A DNA stretch of 64,000 nt from Rhizobium sp. 007. Lineage in GTDB: Bacteria; Pseudomonadota; Alphaproteobacteria; Rhizobiales; Rhizobiaceae. Position 1 is the first letter of the stretch; each line of letters opens with the position of its first letter. Made by a program: the position numbers and the translations under genes. This document shows, in pieces, positions 54,170 to 62,772 of the stretch. The stretch spans positions 2,914,001-2,978,000 of the forward strand of contig NZ_CP064187.1 of assembly GCF_015353075.1 (NCBI RefSeq), in the 5' to 3' direction. The notes below the pieces were generated by a model that did no database searches, was not told the origin of the DNA, and saw only the letters and a list, made by a program, of their open reading frames with translations.

Positions 54170-54490
54170 TCTCAAGCCTTGCAGCCGGTGTTCCTGCTCT
54201 ACGCCGCCCCGGGACTTGCGTCGTTTCTGGTGTATCGGCGCGTGCCAAGGCCGACATCAAGACATCCCCCGCTCAGCCGCTTCACAAGTCGAGGACGCTC
54301 GTCCTGACGCTCGCCGCCCTCTTCAGCCTCGACGCCTTTGCCGGCGGCCTGATCGTGCAGTCGCTTCTGGCCCTATGACTTTATCATCGTTTCGGATTAT
54401 CTCTTGCGGCGACAGGAGCGATCTTCTTCTGGTCCGGAGTTTTTTCGGCCGCCTCCTATCTGGTCGCGAGAACCGCTCCGAATGACGGCG
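54170..54490 (+). pseudogene. MFS transporter relic with frameshift and nonsense codon
   Basis: LQPVFLLYAAPGLASFLVYR in one frame continues as ADIKTSPAQPLHKSRTLVLT and LAALFSLDAFAGGLIVQSLL in the next (shift near 54245). An in-frame TGA at 54376-54378 stands where the family has Trp. After it the sequence goes on as LYHRFGLSLAATGAIFFWSG and VFSAASYLVA. This is the centre of a 12-helix MFS efflux-type protein. Both ends are missing. Confidence 0.7.
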
Positions 54491-54655
54491 CTGGAGACCT
54501 CCAGAAACCCGTCACGGGACCCGGTCCGCACTCTCACTCTAAAGGGGCTTTGCGGGTCTCCTCGCAGGGGTGCCGGCGACCGCAGCGCCGGCCAGGGGGA
54601 AGACCTTCCTTCTTTATCTGAAAATCGGCCTGTCCTTCGCACCGAGCACCGAGGC

Positions 54656-54880
54656 TCAAGAGATTGACGCGGCGATGTCGGCGATCGAGCGGAACAGGAC
54701 CAACTGGTCATCCTTGGAGGGCGTGAAACCTCGCCGCCCCCAGAATCCAGCGGCCTCCTCGTCGACAGCATTGACCATCAAGGCACGCCCGCCGATCAGC
54801 GCGGCAGCCTGAACACAGCGCTGGAGGGCGTGTTTCACGAGACCTGTGCCAATGCCGCCGACGCTATCCAGGCTCATCAC
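54656..54880 (-). pseudogene. GNAT acetyltransferase, C-terminal relic
   Basis: LVKHALQRCVQAAALIGGRA, LMVNAVDEEAAGFWGRRGFT and PSKDDQLVLFRSIADIAASI are the end of a GNAT protein of the type found in DUF1778-GNAT toxin-antitoxin pairs. The acetyl-CoA loop is only partly present (GGIGTGLVK) and the N-terminal two thirds are absent. No antitoxin gene is visible next to it. Confidence 0.6.
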
Positions 54881-54962
54881 CTCAGCGTCGGCCCTCGACA
54901 CCTCGCTTCGCGCCGCCTTCCGTGGTGAGCGCTGTCGCTCAGCCATCAATCGCAGACTGGAT

Positions 54963-55808
54963 TTATCGCTTCTTGACGACGACTTCGAGATATTCGCTCG
55001 GCACGACCATCGTTCCGTCCCCGCTACGGTTGAAGCGCTCAATCAGGTCGAAGAGATCACGTTCGAGATTAGCCTGTTGCGCGTCCGGCAGGGCAGCAAA
55101 AGCCTTGTGCACAGGACCGTACCAGGTACGGAATACATCCAGCCAATGGGTGGGCGAGCGGTAGCGGAACACGAAGGATCTGGGAATCGCTTCAACTGTG
55201 CCGCCGGCCGAAAACATCTCCTCCAATCTCGCCTCGTTGCCCCAAAGAGATGGCGACCGGACGCCTGCTGGCGGCGGGGTATGTTTTCCGATGGTCTTGA
55301 ACAACTGCCCGATGAAACCTTCAGGGGTCCAGTTGGCCATCCCGATGGTGCCGCCCGGCTTGCAGACCCGGAGCATTTCGCTTGCGGCGAGATCCTGGTT
55401 TGGCGTGAACATCACGCCGAAGGTGGAGAGAACCACATCGAACTGGTCGTCTTTAAAAGGCAGCGCTTCGGCATCGGCGGGCTGGAAGGTTATGGAAAGA
55501 CCTTCCGCCTCGGCTCGTGCCTTGCCTTTTGCCAGTAGGGCCGGCACATAGTCGGTGGACGTCACCTCGCACCAGCGCCGGGCAGCGGCGAGCGTGGCGT
55601 TTCCATTGCCAGCGGCTACGTCCAGTACGCTCTGCCCGGCACGGAGATCGAGCGTCTCGCAGAGGGATTCGCCAACAATCTGCAGTGTCGTGCCGACGAC
55701 GGCGTAGTCTCCTGACGCCCATGCCCCCTGCTGGCGCGCCTTGAGTGCGGCGAGATCTGTTTCGGCGGACGTGGTGAGGTGCAGTGAGCTCACAGAATCA
55801 TTTTGCAT
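54963..55808 (-). CDS. Class I SAM-dependent methyltransferase
   Basis: 281 aa from the ATG at 55808 (MQNDSVSSLHLTTSAETDLA), preceded by GAAGGAAAG; a longer upstream extension is not credible. The SAM-binding motif I is VLDVAAGNGNATLAAARRW, followed by DYVPALLAKGKARAEAEGL, LPFKDDQFDVVLSTFGVMFT and PGGTIGMANWTPEGFIGQLF. It belongs to the UbiE/Methyltransf_11 group. The substrate is unknown. It lies downstream of, and in the same direction as, an HxlR regulator gene, which may control it. Confidence 0.88.
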   Translation of the reverse strand: MQNDSVSSLHLTTSAETDLAALKARQQGAWASGDYAVVGTTLQIVGESLCETLDLRAGQSVLDVAAGNGNATLAAARRWCEVTSTDYVPALLAKGKARAEAEGLSITFQPADAEALPFKDDQFDVVLSTFGVMFTPNQDLAASEMLRVCKPGGTIGMANWTPEGFIGQLFKTIGKHTPPPAGVRSPSLWGNEARLEEMFSAGGTVEAIPRSFVFRYRSPTHWLDVFRTWYGPVHKAFAALPDAQQANLERDLFDLIERFNRSGDGTMVVPSEYLEVVVKKR

Positions 55809-56019
55809 TGTCTTTCCTTCTCTTGAGAACGGGCCGAAAGCAACTCGGCCTTTGGCGCCGGGCATCCGCAATGTCCGGTGAATGAAGCGTCTTCGTTTGC
55901 ATGGGCTTGCGATATGCATTGACCGGATTTTGGTCGGAAGGGAGCGCTCGGTGCCAGTGTAGAAAGCGTAGTGGCCGTGGTACACTTAATGGAGCAAGTG
56001 AGCCGTAAGCGGCCGAGGG

Positions 56020-56703
56020 CTATACGGTCGCGTAGGAGCTGCGCACCATCCAACTGCCGATGGTGGCGGCAATCACCGTGTCGCCAACAAGGGATATTTT
56101 GTCACGAGAGATTTCGGTCTGGAGGCTGGACAGGCCGATCCACGCCGACGTCATCGCCTTTAAATCGGCGGTGACGAAAAGGTCGACGTCGTGTCCAGGA
56201 TCGGTCAAACACAGGTCGACGGGCGTGCCGGGCCTTGAGATCAGCCAGTATTTCTGTTCGTCCCTCGGCAGTTCAGGATAGATAAACTCGATCACGCTGC
56301 GCCGGGCCGGAGGCAACGCGACGGGATCGATCTTGCGACGCATGTTCCACATCAAAAGCCTTGCATCGAGGTTCTCCAACGTCACGTCTGCGTCGATATT
56401 CCTGTGCGCCCATTTGCCCAGAGCCTTGACGATCGGTTCGAGTTCGTCGGCGATCTTCGTCGTTCTGTAATTTATGCCACTCTTCGATTTGTTCTCCGAA
56501 CGGGTGATGAGGCCGCTTTCTTCCATCTGCCGGAGCCGCTTCGACATGAGGGTCGGCGACATGCCCGGTACGCCGCGGCGGATTTCATTGAACCGTGTTG
56601 ACCCCGACCACATTTCACACAACAGAAGGAGCGTCCAACGCGGCTCCAGCACCTCGCATGCCTTCGCTACCGGGCAAAATTGGTTGTAGCCATCGTTTGC
56701 CAT
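56020..56703 (-). CDS. HxlR-family transcriptional regulator with C-terminal SCP2-like domain
   Basis: 227 aa. The N-terminal winged helix has the HxlR pattern: FCPVAKACEVLEPRWTLLLL, FNEIRRGVPGMSPTLMSKRL, MEESGLITRSE and IVKALGKWAHRN. The HxlR-type redox Cys is near residue 10. The C-terminal 100 residues (LPRDEQKYWLISRPGTPVD, LFVTADLKAMTSAWIGLSS) resemble a sterol-carrier-like ligand-binding domain found in longer family members. It probably senses a reactive or hydrophobic compound and regulates neighbouring genes such as the methyltransferase. Confidence 0.9.
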   Translation of the reverse strand: MANDGYNQFCPVAKACEVLEPRWTLLLLCEMWSGSTRFNEIRRGVPGMSPTLMSKRLRQMEESGLITRSENKSKSGINYRTTKIADELEPIVKALGKWAHRNIDADVTLENLDARLLMWNMRRKIDPVALPPARRSVIEFIYPELPRDEQKYWLISRPGTPVDLCLTDPGHDVDLFVTADLKAMTSAWIGLSSLQTEISRDKISLVGDTVIAATIGSWMVRSSYATV

Positions 56704-57125
56704 GGGTGACCTCCAAAAACGCCACCACTATGGTTTCAGACGGGATGCGTGTCCAGTACAGATAGTGTAGCAATGGGATCCGGCGTGGCACCGCTTCCAA
56801 TGTAGCTTCCGGACGAACAAGTCGCTTCTCGGTCGCATAATTGACGTGCCACAATACAGCCGCTGCTGTCGGTGCTCATCAGCCATCTGAGGTTCCTCGG
56901 CATCGGAGCGCTTTCCCTTTGCGGTCCTCTGGATCACTTCGATGCGGGTCCGCTTTGCGCCGCCACATCCGGACCTTCGCTAATGAAGTCCAAGGTCCGC
57001 GTATCGATCCATTGCGGCCACTGGGGTTTGCTCGCGCTTTGGTGCAAATGGACTGCATTCCGGTCATTCCTGAGTTTGATCACAAAGCTGTCTGGGAATA
57101 AACTGGCTGAGGAAAGCCCGTGATC
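56704..57125. other. Divergent promoter region between hxlR-type and pcm genes
   Basis: About 420 bp. No gene with family resemblance was found; a 250-bp open frame on the plus strand (56872-57123) has no recognisable motif. GAGGAAAG at 57109-57116 is the ribosome-binding site of the pcm gene. The space probably holds promoters for both divergent genes. Confidence 0.4.
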
Positions 57126-57800
57126 ATGAAACCAATGAATGAAGAGCACCTCGCGGTCCTGCGCAGGCACATGGTCGAGTTGATTGCAATCCATATTGAG
57201 CTTGCGAGCGAAGAGCTTGGCAGGGCGGCGCTCGATGAGCGGGTGATGGCTGCGATGCAGCGGGTGCCGCGGCATCTCTTCGTGCCAGCCCCGCTTGCGC
57301 CGTATGCCTACCAGGACATGCCGCTGCCGATCGGCTTCGATAAAACCATCTCGCAGCCCTTCATCGTCGCTCTCATGACCGATCTCCTCGCTCCCCAACC
57401 GCACGAGGCAGTGCTCGAGATCGGCACCGGCTTGGGCTACCAATCCGCAATCCTCGCGGAGCTCGCCGGGCAGGTCTGGAGCGTCGAAATCATCGAGGAA
57501 TTCGCAAGCCGTGCCGAGGCTCTGCTGCCGGGCCTGGGCTTTATTAATGTCGGCATTCGTGTCGGAGACGGGTCCCGCGGCTGGCCTGAGCACGCCCCGT
57601 TCGACAAGATACTGGTCACGGTGGCGGCCGAGCGGTCGCCGCCGGCATTGCTTGAGCAGCTCAAGCCCGACGGACGCCTGGTTATGCCGTTGGGATCTGA
57701 AAAAGAACAGTTCCTGACTGTCATTGACAAAGATGCGGCAGGGAAACTCAAGATTCGCAAACTTATCCCGGTTCAGTTTAGTCTGCTCGAAACGGTCTAA
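57126..57800 (+). CDS. pcm: Protein-L-isoaspartate O-methyltransferase
   Basis: 224 aa from the ATG at 57126, with GAGGAAAG 9 nt upstream; the GTG at 57120 is too close. It methylates isoaspartyl residues in damaged proteins using SAM, starting their repair. Landmarks are RVPRHLFVPAPLAPYAYQDM, DKTISQPFIVALMTDLLAPQ, VLEIGTGLGYQSAILAELAG, VWSVEIIEEFASRAEALL and GDGSRGWPEHAPFDKILVTV. All catalytic motifs look intact. It is monocistronic and convergent with the LysR gene. Confidence 0.93.
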   Translation: MKPMNEEHLAVLRRHMVELIAIHIELASEELGRAALDERVMAAMQRVPRHLFVPAPLAPYAYQDMPLPIGFDKTISQPFIVALMTDLLAPQPHEAVLEIGTGLGYQSAILAELAGQVWSVEIIEEFASRAEALLPGLGFINVGIRVGDGSRGWPEHAPFDKILVTVAAERSPPALLEQLKPDGRLVMPLGSEKEQFLTVIDKDAAGKLKIRKLIPVQFSLLETV

Positions 57801-57841
57801 CACGACGTGCGGACATCAGGCGCGACCGCACAGCGCTGGTG

Positions 57842-58753
57842 TTACGCGCCAAGCCGCTCCCTCAGACGCGGGATCGAAAAATCCAGGAAGGCCCGGAGTT
57901 TCAGTGGCACCTGCCGTTGGCTGGGATAAATCAAGCTGACCGGTATAGGCGAGGGCTCATACGCCTCCAGCAATGTCACCAGTTGGCCCGAGTTCACCAA
58001 ATCGTCGATCTGGGATGACAACACGCGGGCAATTCCGGCCCCGGCGACTGCGGCGCTAACCGCCGCCTCGAGCGAGTTCACGACGAGCCGGTAGGGGATC
58101 GGGACAATCTCGAGAGTCCCTCCCGAACCGAATTCCCAATTTGTCCCGGTCAGGCCCTGCGGGATCACCACCCCTTCGTACGCCACACAGTCGTGCGAGG
58201 CTAGGTCAGTGGGTTTCTGCGGCAATTCCCGATCTTTCAGATAAGCAGGGCTGGCACAGAGCACCCGGCGTTGCCACCCAGCGCGCAAGGCAATCATGCT
58301 GCTGTCGGGCAGTTCGCGGGCGCGGAGCGCGAGATCGACATCCTCCTCGAGCAGGTTGACGTTCCGATCATTCAGCTGCACGCGGATGCGAATGTCCGGA
58401 TAGGTGCGCAGAAATTCCGCGACCACCGGCACGAGATGGATGCGCCCCATGACCTGAGGCGCGCTGATGGTCAGTTCCCCCCGGGGCGTCAGATATTCGC
58501 CGGCGGCAGTGCGTTCAGCCTCCGCAATGTCTTCCATGATCCGTCGGCATGAGGCGACGTAGCTGCGCCCAGCGTCGGTGAGCGCCAGTTTGCGGTGGCC
58601 ACGCAGCAGCAATCGGATTTTCAGGTGCTGCTCCAGCTCAGAGACCCGTCTGCTGACCGTCGTCAAGGGAAAGCGGAGCTGACGGCTGGCAGCGGAGAGG
58701 CTCCCCGTGTCAACCGCGGCAAGCAGAATGGTCATGGCTTCGAGACGGTCCAT
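57842..58753 (-). CDS. LysR-family transcriptional regulator
   Basis: 303 aa. The N-terminal HTH is MDRLEAMTILLAAVDTGSLS and QLRFPLTTVSRRVSELEQHL, followed by LLLRGHRKLALTDAGRSYVA. The C-terminal effector domain is of the common LysR substrate-binding type (ELTISAPQVMGRIHLVPVVA, LPDSSMIALRAGWQRRVLCA). It is divergent from the cluster of epoxide-hydrolase, DUF6130, AhpD-like and SDR genes, 130 bp away, and is the likely regulator of that cluster. Confidence 0.94.
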   Translation of the reverse strand: MDRLEAMTILLAAVDTGSLSAASRQLRFPLTTVSRRVSELEQHLKIRLLLRGHRKLALTDAGRSYVASCRRIMEDIAEAERTAAGEYLTPRGELTISAPQVMGRIHLVPVVAEFLRTYPDIRIRVQLNDRNVNLLEEDVDLALRARELPDSSMIALRAGWQRRVLCASPAYLKDRELPQKPTDLASHDCVAYEGVVIPQGLTGTNWEFGSGGTLEIVPIPYRLVVNSLEAAVSAAVAGAGIARVLSSQIDDLVNSGQLVTLLEAYEPSPIPVSLIYPSQRQVPLKLRAFLDFSIPRLRERLGA

Positions 58754-58882
58754 AGCCTTTCACCAGTGAAAGGATGCCTGCCAAGTTTACCGTCTAATCG
58801 CCGAAACTGGAACAGTCTATGTTCTTCGCGTCGGCTCCGAAAGCTCGGCAAATCCCAACGCTGCTCGAAAGGAGACAATGCA

Positions 58883-59098
58883 ATGACCATGCTCATGCAG
58901 ACGCTTGCCGCCGTCGGCATCGTGCTCGCCACCAGCGCCTTCGCCCACGCCGCTGTCTACAGCGTGAGGGAGATCCGCGGCGCACCATCCTGCCTCGCGA
59001 TCGTGGGCGGGTCCGCACACATGCTGAACTGGGATCCTCCGCCCCCTCGATTCCCTAGGCGCTGGCCGAGACCGCCCTCTGAAACCAGCACCGAGTAG
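58883..59098 (+). pseudogene. Truncated DUF6130-like secreted protein
   Basis: 71 aa. GGAG lies 8 nt before the ATG at 58883; ATG 58878 is out of frame. A signal peptide (QTLAAVGIVLATSAFAHAA) precedes VREIRGAPSCLAIVGGSA, which matches the start of the DUF6130 protein at 61649 (SAREIRGASPYVAIENE). After that the sequence diverges into a proline-rich end and stops, losing about 90 residues. It is probably a truncated duplicate. Confidence 0.55.
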
Positions 59099-59319
59099 AG
59101 AACGCGCCGATCGCACCCGTGTTAGTGGCGGCACCCTCCAGGAACCTAAAGTGTTGGAACCTGCCCATAACTGGCGACGACCTTCCCTGGCGGTGGGTCA
59201 CGGACATGGGAGAGGGTCTGCAACTAGTCCAGCAACGCTCGCAATAACCGACATGCAGCACCCGGTCTTCGTGGATCGAAGTCCGGGGCAAGGATCCCAT
59301 GAAAAAAGGAACCAACTCC

Positions 59320-60648
59320 ATGCGTAAGGAAATCATTGCCGCCGCTTTTGCGGCTCTGTCGTCTAGTGCCGTCTTTGCCCATGCCGAACACTTGTCTGCC
59401 GGGTCGCCGGATAACGGGACCGTCAACACCGCGCCGACCAGCAAAGCCGACGCAGTCATCCCCTTCCGCGTCCACGTGCCGGACGCGGACCTTGCCGACC
59501 TGAAGCGGCGCCTCGCGGCGACCCGCTGGCCTGACAAGGAGACGGTCGCCGATCAGTCGCAGGGCGCACAGCTCGCAAAGCTCCAGGAACTCGTCCGCTA
59601 TTGGGGCAGCGATTACGATTGGCGAAAGGCGGAGGCGAAATTGAACGCCTTCGCGCAGTTCAAGACGACCATCGACGGTGTGGACATCCACTTCATCCAC
59701 GTCCGCTCGCGCCACCCGAACGCGATGCCGCTGATCGTCACCCACGGTTGGCCCGGCTCGATCTTCGAGCAGATCAAGATCATCGGTCCGCTCACCGACC
59801 CAACCGCGTTCGGCAGCCGGGCCGAGGACGCCTTCGACGTGATAATTCCATCCCTGCCGGGCTACGGCTTCTCGTCTCGACCGACCGAGACCGGATGGAG
59901 CGTGGAGCGCATCGGTCGTGCTTGGGACGTGCTGATGAACCGGCTGGGGTATACGCGCTATGTCGCCCAGGGCGGCGATTGGGGAGCGGGCGTCGTCGAG
60001 GCGATGGCGCGGCAGGCGCCGACGGGACTGCTCGGGATCCATACCAACCTGCCGGCGGTGTTCCCGCCCGACGCTGCCGAGGCGATCGCTACCGGCGGGC
60101 CCGCGCCTGCGGGATTGGCCGCGAAGGAGCGCGCAGAATTCGATGCAATGCAGGGGTTTATCAAGAACGGGGGCTGGGGTTACCTGACGATGATGAGCGC
60201 GCGACCGCAGGCCGTCGGCTACGGCTTGACGGACTCCCCCGCCGGCCTGGCGGGATGGATGCTCGTGCACGGCGGGTTCGGAAAGTGGACGTACGGCAAG
60301 GATCCCGAACAGCGGCCAACACGGGACGAGGTGCTGGACAACTTCTCGATGCACTGGCTGACCAACACCGTATCCTCCGGGGCGAGGCTCTACTGGGAGA
60401 ACCGCGACCAAAACCTCATCAGCGCGGCCGCGCAAGAGACCGATAAAATCACGATCCCGGTGGCGATTACGACCTTCCCGGACGACGATCTCTTTCGAGC
60501 ACCGGAGACGTGGGCGCGCCGCGCCTTCCCGAGCTTGACCTACTTCCACGACGCCGAAAGGGGCGGCCACTTCCCCGCCTGGGAGGAGCCGATGATTTTC
60601 ACCCGCGAGCTCAGGGCAGCGTTCAAGCCGCTGCGTGAACTGAATTGA
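59320..60648 (+). CDS. Secreted epoxide hydrolase (EHN, alpha/beta-hydrolase)
   Basis: 442 aa from the ATG at 59320, which gives a good signal peptide (RKEIIAAAFAALSSSAVFAH) and has AAAGGA 9 nt upstream; ATG 59299 is an alternative. The N-terminal EHN domain has VPDADLADLKRRLAATRWPD and DYDWRKAEAKLNAFAQFKTT. The oxyanion motif is VTHGWPGSIFEQIKII, the nucleophile elbow VAQGGDWGAGVVEAMARQA with Asp, and the catalytic His in RGGHFPAWEEP. It opens epoxides with water, here probably in the periplasm. A 13-bp hairpin follows the stop. It belongs to the LysR-linked cluster. Confidence 0.92.
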   Translation: MRKEIIAAAFAALSSSAVFAHAEHLSAGSPDNGTVNTAPTSKADAVIPFRVHVPDADLADLKRRLAATRWPDKETVADQSQGAQLAKLQELVRYWGSDYDWRKAEAKLNAFAQFKTTIDGVDIHFIHVRSRHPNAMPLIVTHGWPGSIFEQIKIIGPLTDPTAFGSRAEDAFDVIIPSLPGYGFSSRPTETGWSVERIGRAWDVLMNRLGYTRYVAQGGDWGAGVVEAMARQAPTGLLGIHTNLPAVFPPDAAEAIATGGPAPAGLAAKERAEFDAMQGFIKNGGWGYLTMMSARPQAVGYGLTDSPAGLAGWMLVHGGFGKWTYGKDPEQRPTRDEVLDNFSMHWLTNTVSSGARLYWENRDQNLISAAAQETDKITIPVAITTFPDDDLFRAPETWARRAFPSLTYFHDAERGGHFPAWEEPMIFTRELRAAFKPLRELN

Positions 60649-60651
60649 GAC

Positions 60652-60685
60652 GAGTGCGGGGCGGATTGCTTGCCGCCCCGCACTC
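60652..60685 (+). terminator. Hairpin after the epoxide hydrolase gene
   Basis: GAGTGCGGGGCGG pairs perfectly over 13 bp with CCGCCCCGCACTC across an 8-nt loop (ATTGCTTG), starting 3 nt after the stop codon. No T-run follows, so it may act as an mRNA-stabilising or partial terminator element rather than a simple intrinsic terminator. Confidence 0.7.
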
Positions 60686-60840
60686 TCCCGAGAGGCAGTC
60701 CGAACATAAAACCAGAGGAGAATTCAATGACAACGCACACTGAGACGCCTGTCACTGTCGCGGCTGGCACGTCGCCCGCCACAAGCGGCGCAGCCCAGAG
60801 CGCGAGCCAGATCATCGGCGCCCCACCAGGAGGAGGATCC

Positions 60841-61507
60841 ATGTCAGCGCAGACTACTAATCTGTTCCTCCTCGAGGATCTCGAGGTCGTCAGTAGGACG
60901 AGAAAGCTCGCGGAAAAAGATCTAAATGCGCTTCATGCCGTCGCGGACTGGATCACGACTTTCGTGGGCAGGCCTCACAAGGATCTCGGCCGCGCTGGGC
61001 CCGTATGTCCCTTCGTGCCTCCGGCCTGGGAACGAAAGACACTATGGCTCGCTCCTGAGCGGATCGCCGACCTGAGCGTGCTCGACGTTGTTCAGCGCAT
61101 AAACGTCTACAAGAAACTGTTCCTGGACGCTCAGCCCGTTGACGGCGACGACGCGAACCACAAATCGATCGTCGTCGTTTTCACCGATTTGTCGGCGGAT
61201 CGTTCAAGGGACCTCTTTGACGACGTCCTACGGCATCTTGGAGTTCCATCTTATGTGGAGGATGGACTGGTGCTGGGAGGGTTCCACGAAACCAACGAGG
61301 GATCTGCGCTCTACAACCCCGACTTTCGGCCATTCAAAGCGCCCGTGCCTTTTTCTGCTGATGAGACACACGGTCATCAGCGACTGGAAGTTCTTCTTGG
61401 ACCAGGAGGACTGGCTCAACTTTTGGGCGCGTCGTTATGGTGAGTCCGCAGTCACGGCTCTTGCCGAGGAACTACGCCGCTTGCCGTGGCGAGCTAGGCT
61501 CGACTAG
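60841..61507 (+). pseudogene. DUF6875-type protein, frameshifted near its C-terminus
   Basis: The start at 60841 (MSAQTTNLFLLEDLEVV) follows AGGAGGAGG; an in-frame ATG at 60727 also has a good GAGGAG site. The body reads LHAVADWITTFVGRPHKDLG, AGPVCPFVPPAWERKTLWLA and SIVVVFTDLSADRSRDLFDD. After FKAPVP the frame changes: at the five-T run 61350-61354, one T fewer gives FLLMRHTVISDWKFFLDQED, WLNFWARRYGESAVTALAEE and LRRLPWRARLD with a stop at 61507. As given, translation ends at 61443 with an unrelated tail. Function of DUF6875 is unknown; the family name is from memory. Confidence 0.65.
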
Positions 61508-61553
61508 TTCGAAAGACGCGTTCCCGACGGTGGTCTGGAAACCGGCCACCAAC

Positions 61554-61619
61554 CACGTCCCCGACGCAAACGTTGCCGACCAAAGCGGCGCCTCGCGGAG
61601 ACCCGCTGGCCCGATAAGG
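61554..61619 (+). repeat. Partial duplicate of the epoxide-hydrolase 5' region
   Basis: This 66-bp stretch matches 59473-59539 inside the epoxide hydrolase gene at about 85 percent by eye, including a shared AAGCGGCGCCTCGCGG and ACCCGCTGGCC. One base is missing relative to the intact copy, so it cannot be translated in phase. It sits directly upstream of the DUF6130 gene and marks a past duplication or rearrangement in this cluster. Confidence 0.75.
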
Positions 61620-61648
61620 TCCTGCACTCATCAACGAAAGACAATGCC

Positions 61649-62119
61649 ATGACTTTCATCAAGACGCTTTCCGCAGCCGCGGCTGTCACCTTGCTCGCCA
61701 CCAGCGCCCTCGCCCAGAGCGCGAGGGAGATCCGCGGCGCTTCACCCTATGTTGCCATCGAGAACGAGCCCGAGCCCAGGCTGATCGTGGATCCGCCGCT
61801 TGCCGAAGGCCTGGCCCAGGGCGTCTTCTGGGCTCAATACCGGGTCGAGAATCTGCACATCGCTCCGGTGTTCGGGGCAGGCGCCCTCCACGTATCTCCG
61901 CGCCTCGGGCATCTGCACATCATTGTCGACGACCTGCCCTGGTGGTGGGCGGATGCGAGTGACAACAACACAGTCGACATAGCCGGGCTGCCGCCTGGTT
62001 CTCACAAGGTGACCATCTCATTGGTCGACGCTAATCACAACGTTATCCCCGGACAGGTTGTGACGGTGCCGTTCACCGTGCCCGAGTCGGCGAACCTGAC
62101 TCATAAGCATCAGAGGTGA
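61649..62119 (+). CDS. DUF6130 family secreted protein
   Basis: 156 aa with a signal peptide (LSAAAAVTLLATSALAQ). The mature part has REIRGASPYVAIENEPEPRL, a central HLHIIVDDLPWWWADASDNN and a C-terminal beta-rich part, LPPGSHKVTISLVDANHNVI, resembling a small immunoglobulin-like or DUF4399-type fold. Two HLHI motifs (ENLHIAPVF, LGHLHIIVDD) could bind a metal. It lies in the LysR-linked cluster with the epoxide hydrolase, AhpD-like and SDR genes. Function unknown. Confidence 0.75.
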   Translation: MTFIKTLSAAAAVTLLATSALAQSAREIRGASPYVAIENEPEPRLIVDPPLAEGLAQGVFWAQYRVENLHIAPVFGAGALHVSPRLGHLHIIVDDLPWWWADASDNNTVDIAGLPPGSHKVTISLVDANHNVIPGQVVTVPFTVPESANLTHKHQR

Positions 62120-62413
62120 CGTGCAGCATCTCGAGGCGGAAACAGGACGCTGCATGGCAGCGGATTGCCTCCCGGGCCGCCATGGACTGGTTCCGGTTTC
62201 CGCGTGATTGCCGTCGGCTGATTGTCGCGGCGACAGAAATCTTCGGGAGGCAAGCCCATGGCTGAAAACTGGATGGAATGAGCGTCTCTGGCTTCAAGGG
62301 GATCCCGAATGGATCCCCGCTGGAAATCATCAGCAACCAACTTCTCAGATCTGCAGCACGAAAGCTTTTAAGCCAGGACACCAACTGCAATCAGAGGACG
62401 AAAGGAGATTAAA
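62120..62413. other. Gap between DUF6130 and the AhpD-like gene
   Basis: About 295 bp without a recognised gene. AAAGGAG at 62400-62406 is the ribosome-binding site for the TTG start at 62414. The size of the gap suggests either a second promoter or a deleted gene. Confidence 0.35.
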
Positions 62414-62752
62414 TTGCTCGACTGGAAGAAGAAAATCCATGATGTGAATGAGCGACTCAAGGAGCTATCCGCGCCTACGCCCGATACACTGCGGGGCGCG
62501 GCGCTGATGGCCGGGGCCGGAGCGAAAACCAATCATCCCGATGCCAAGACGCGTGAACTGATTGCTTTAGCAGTTGCGGTGACGACGCGCTGCGACGGTT
62601 GCATCGCCTTTCATTCGGCCGAAGCCGTGAAACTCGGCGTAAGCGACGAAGAGATCGCAAAAGCACTGGGCGTAGCGATCAACCTCAATGCCGGCGCGGC
62701 CATGGTCTACAGCAGCCATGTGCTGGACGCCGTCAGCAGCCTCAAAGCCTAA
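62414..62752 (+). CDS. Carboxymuconolactone decarboxylase/AhpD-like protein
   Basis: 112 aa with a TTG start preceded by GGAG at 7 nt. The fold is of the CMD/AhpD family: DAKTRELIALAVAVTTRCDG, CIAFHSAEAVKLGVSDEEIA and ALGVAINLNAGAAMVYSSHV. The redox motif CDGC followed by H five residues later (CDGCIAFH) is the alkylhydroperoxidase signature, so it is probably a peroxide- or disulfide-reducing enzyme rather than a decarboxylase. It is followed by the SDR gene 20 bp downstream, so the two are co-transcribed. Confidence 0.92.
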   Translation: MLDWKKKIHDVNERLKELSAPTPDTLRGAALMAGAGAKTNHPDAKTRELIALAVAVTTRCDGCIAFHSAEAVKLGVSDEEIAKALGVAINLNAGAAMVYSSHVLDAVSSLKA

Positions 62753-62772
62753 CCCCAAGAAAGGAACGTAGA

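Noticed and set aside
54397..54771. Minus-strand 124-codon frame
   Set aside because: Antisense to the MFS relic; no motif, no start site.
59224..60570. 448-codon minus-strand frame opposite the epoxide hydrolase
   Set aside because: The plus strand encodes a protein with complete catalytic motifs; the antisense frame is a codon-bias artefact.
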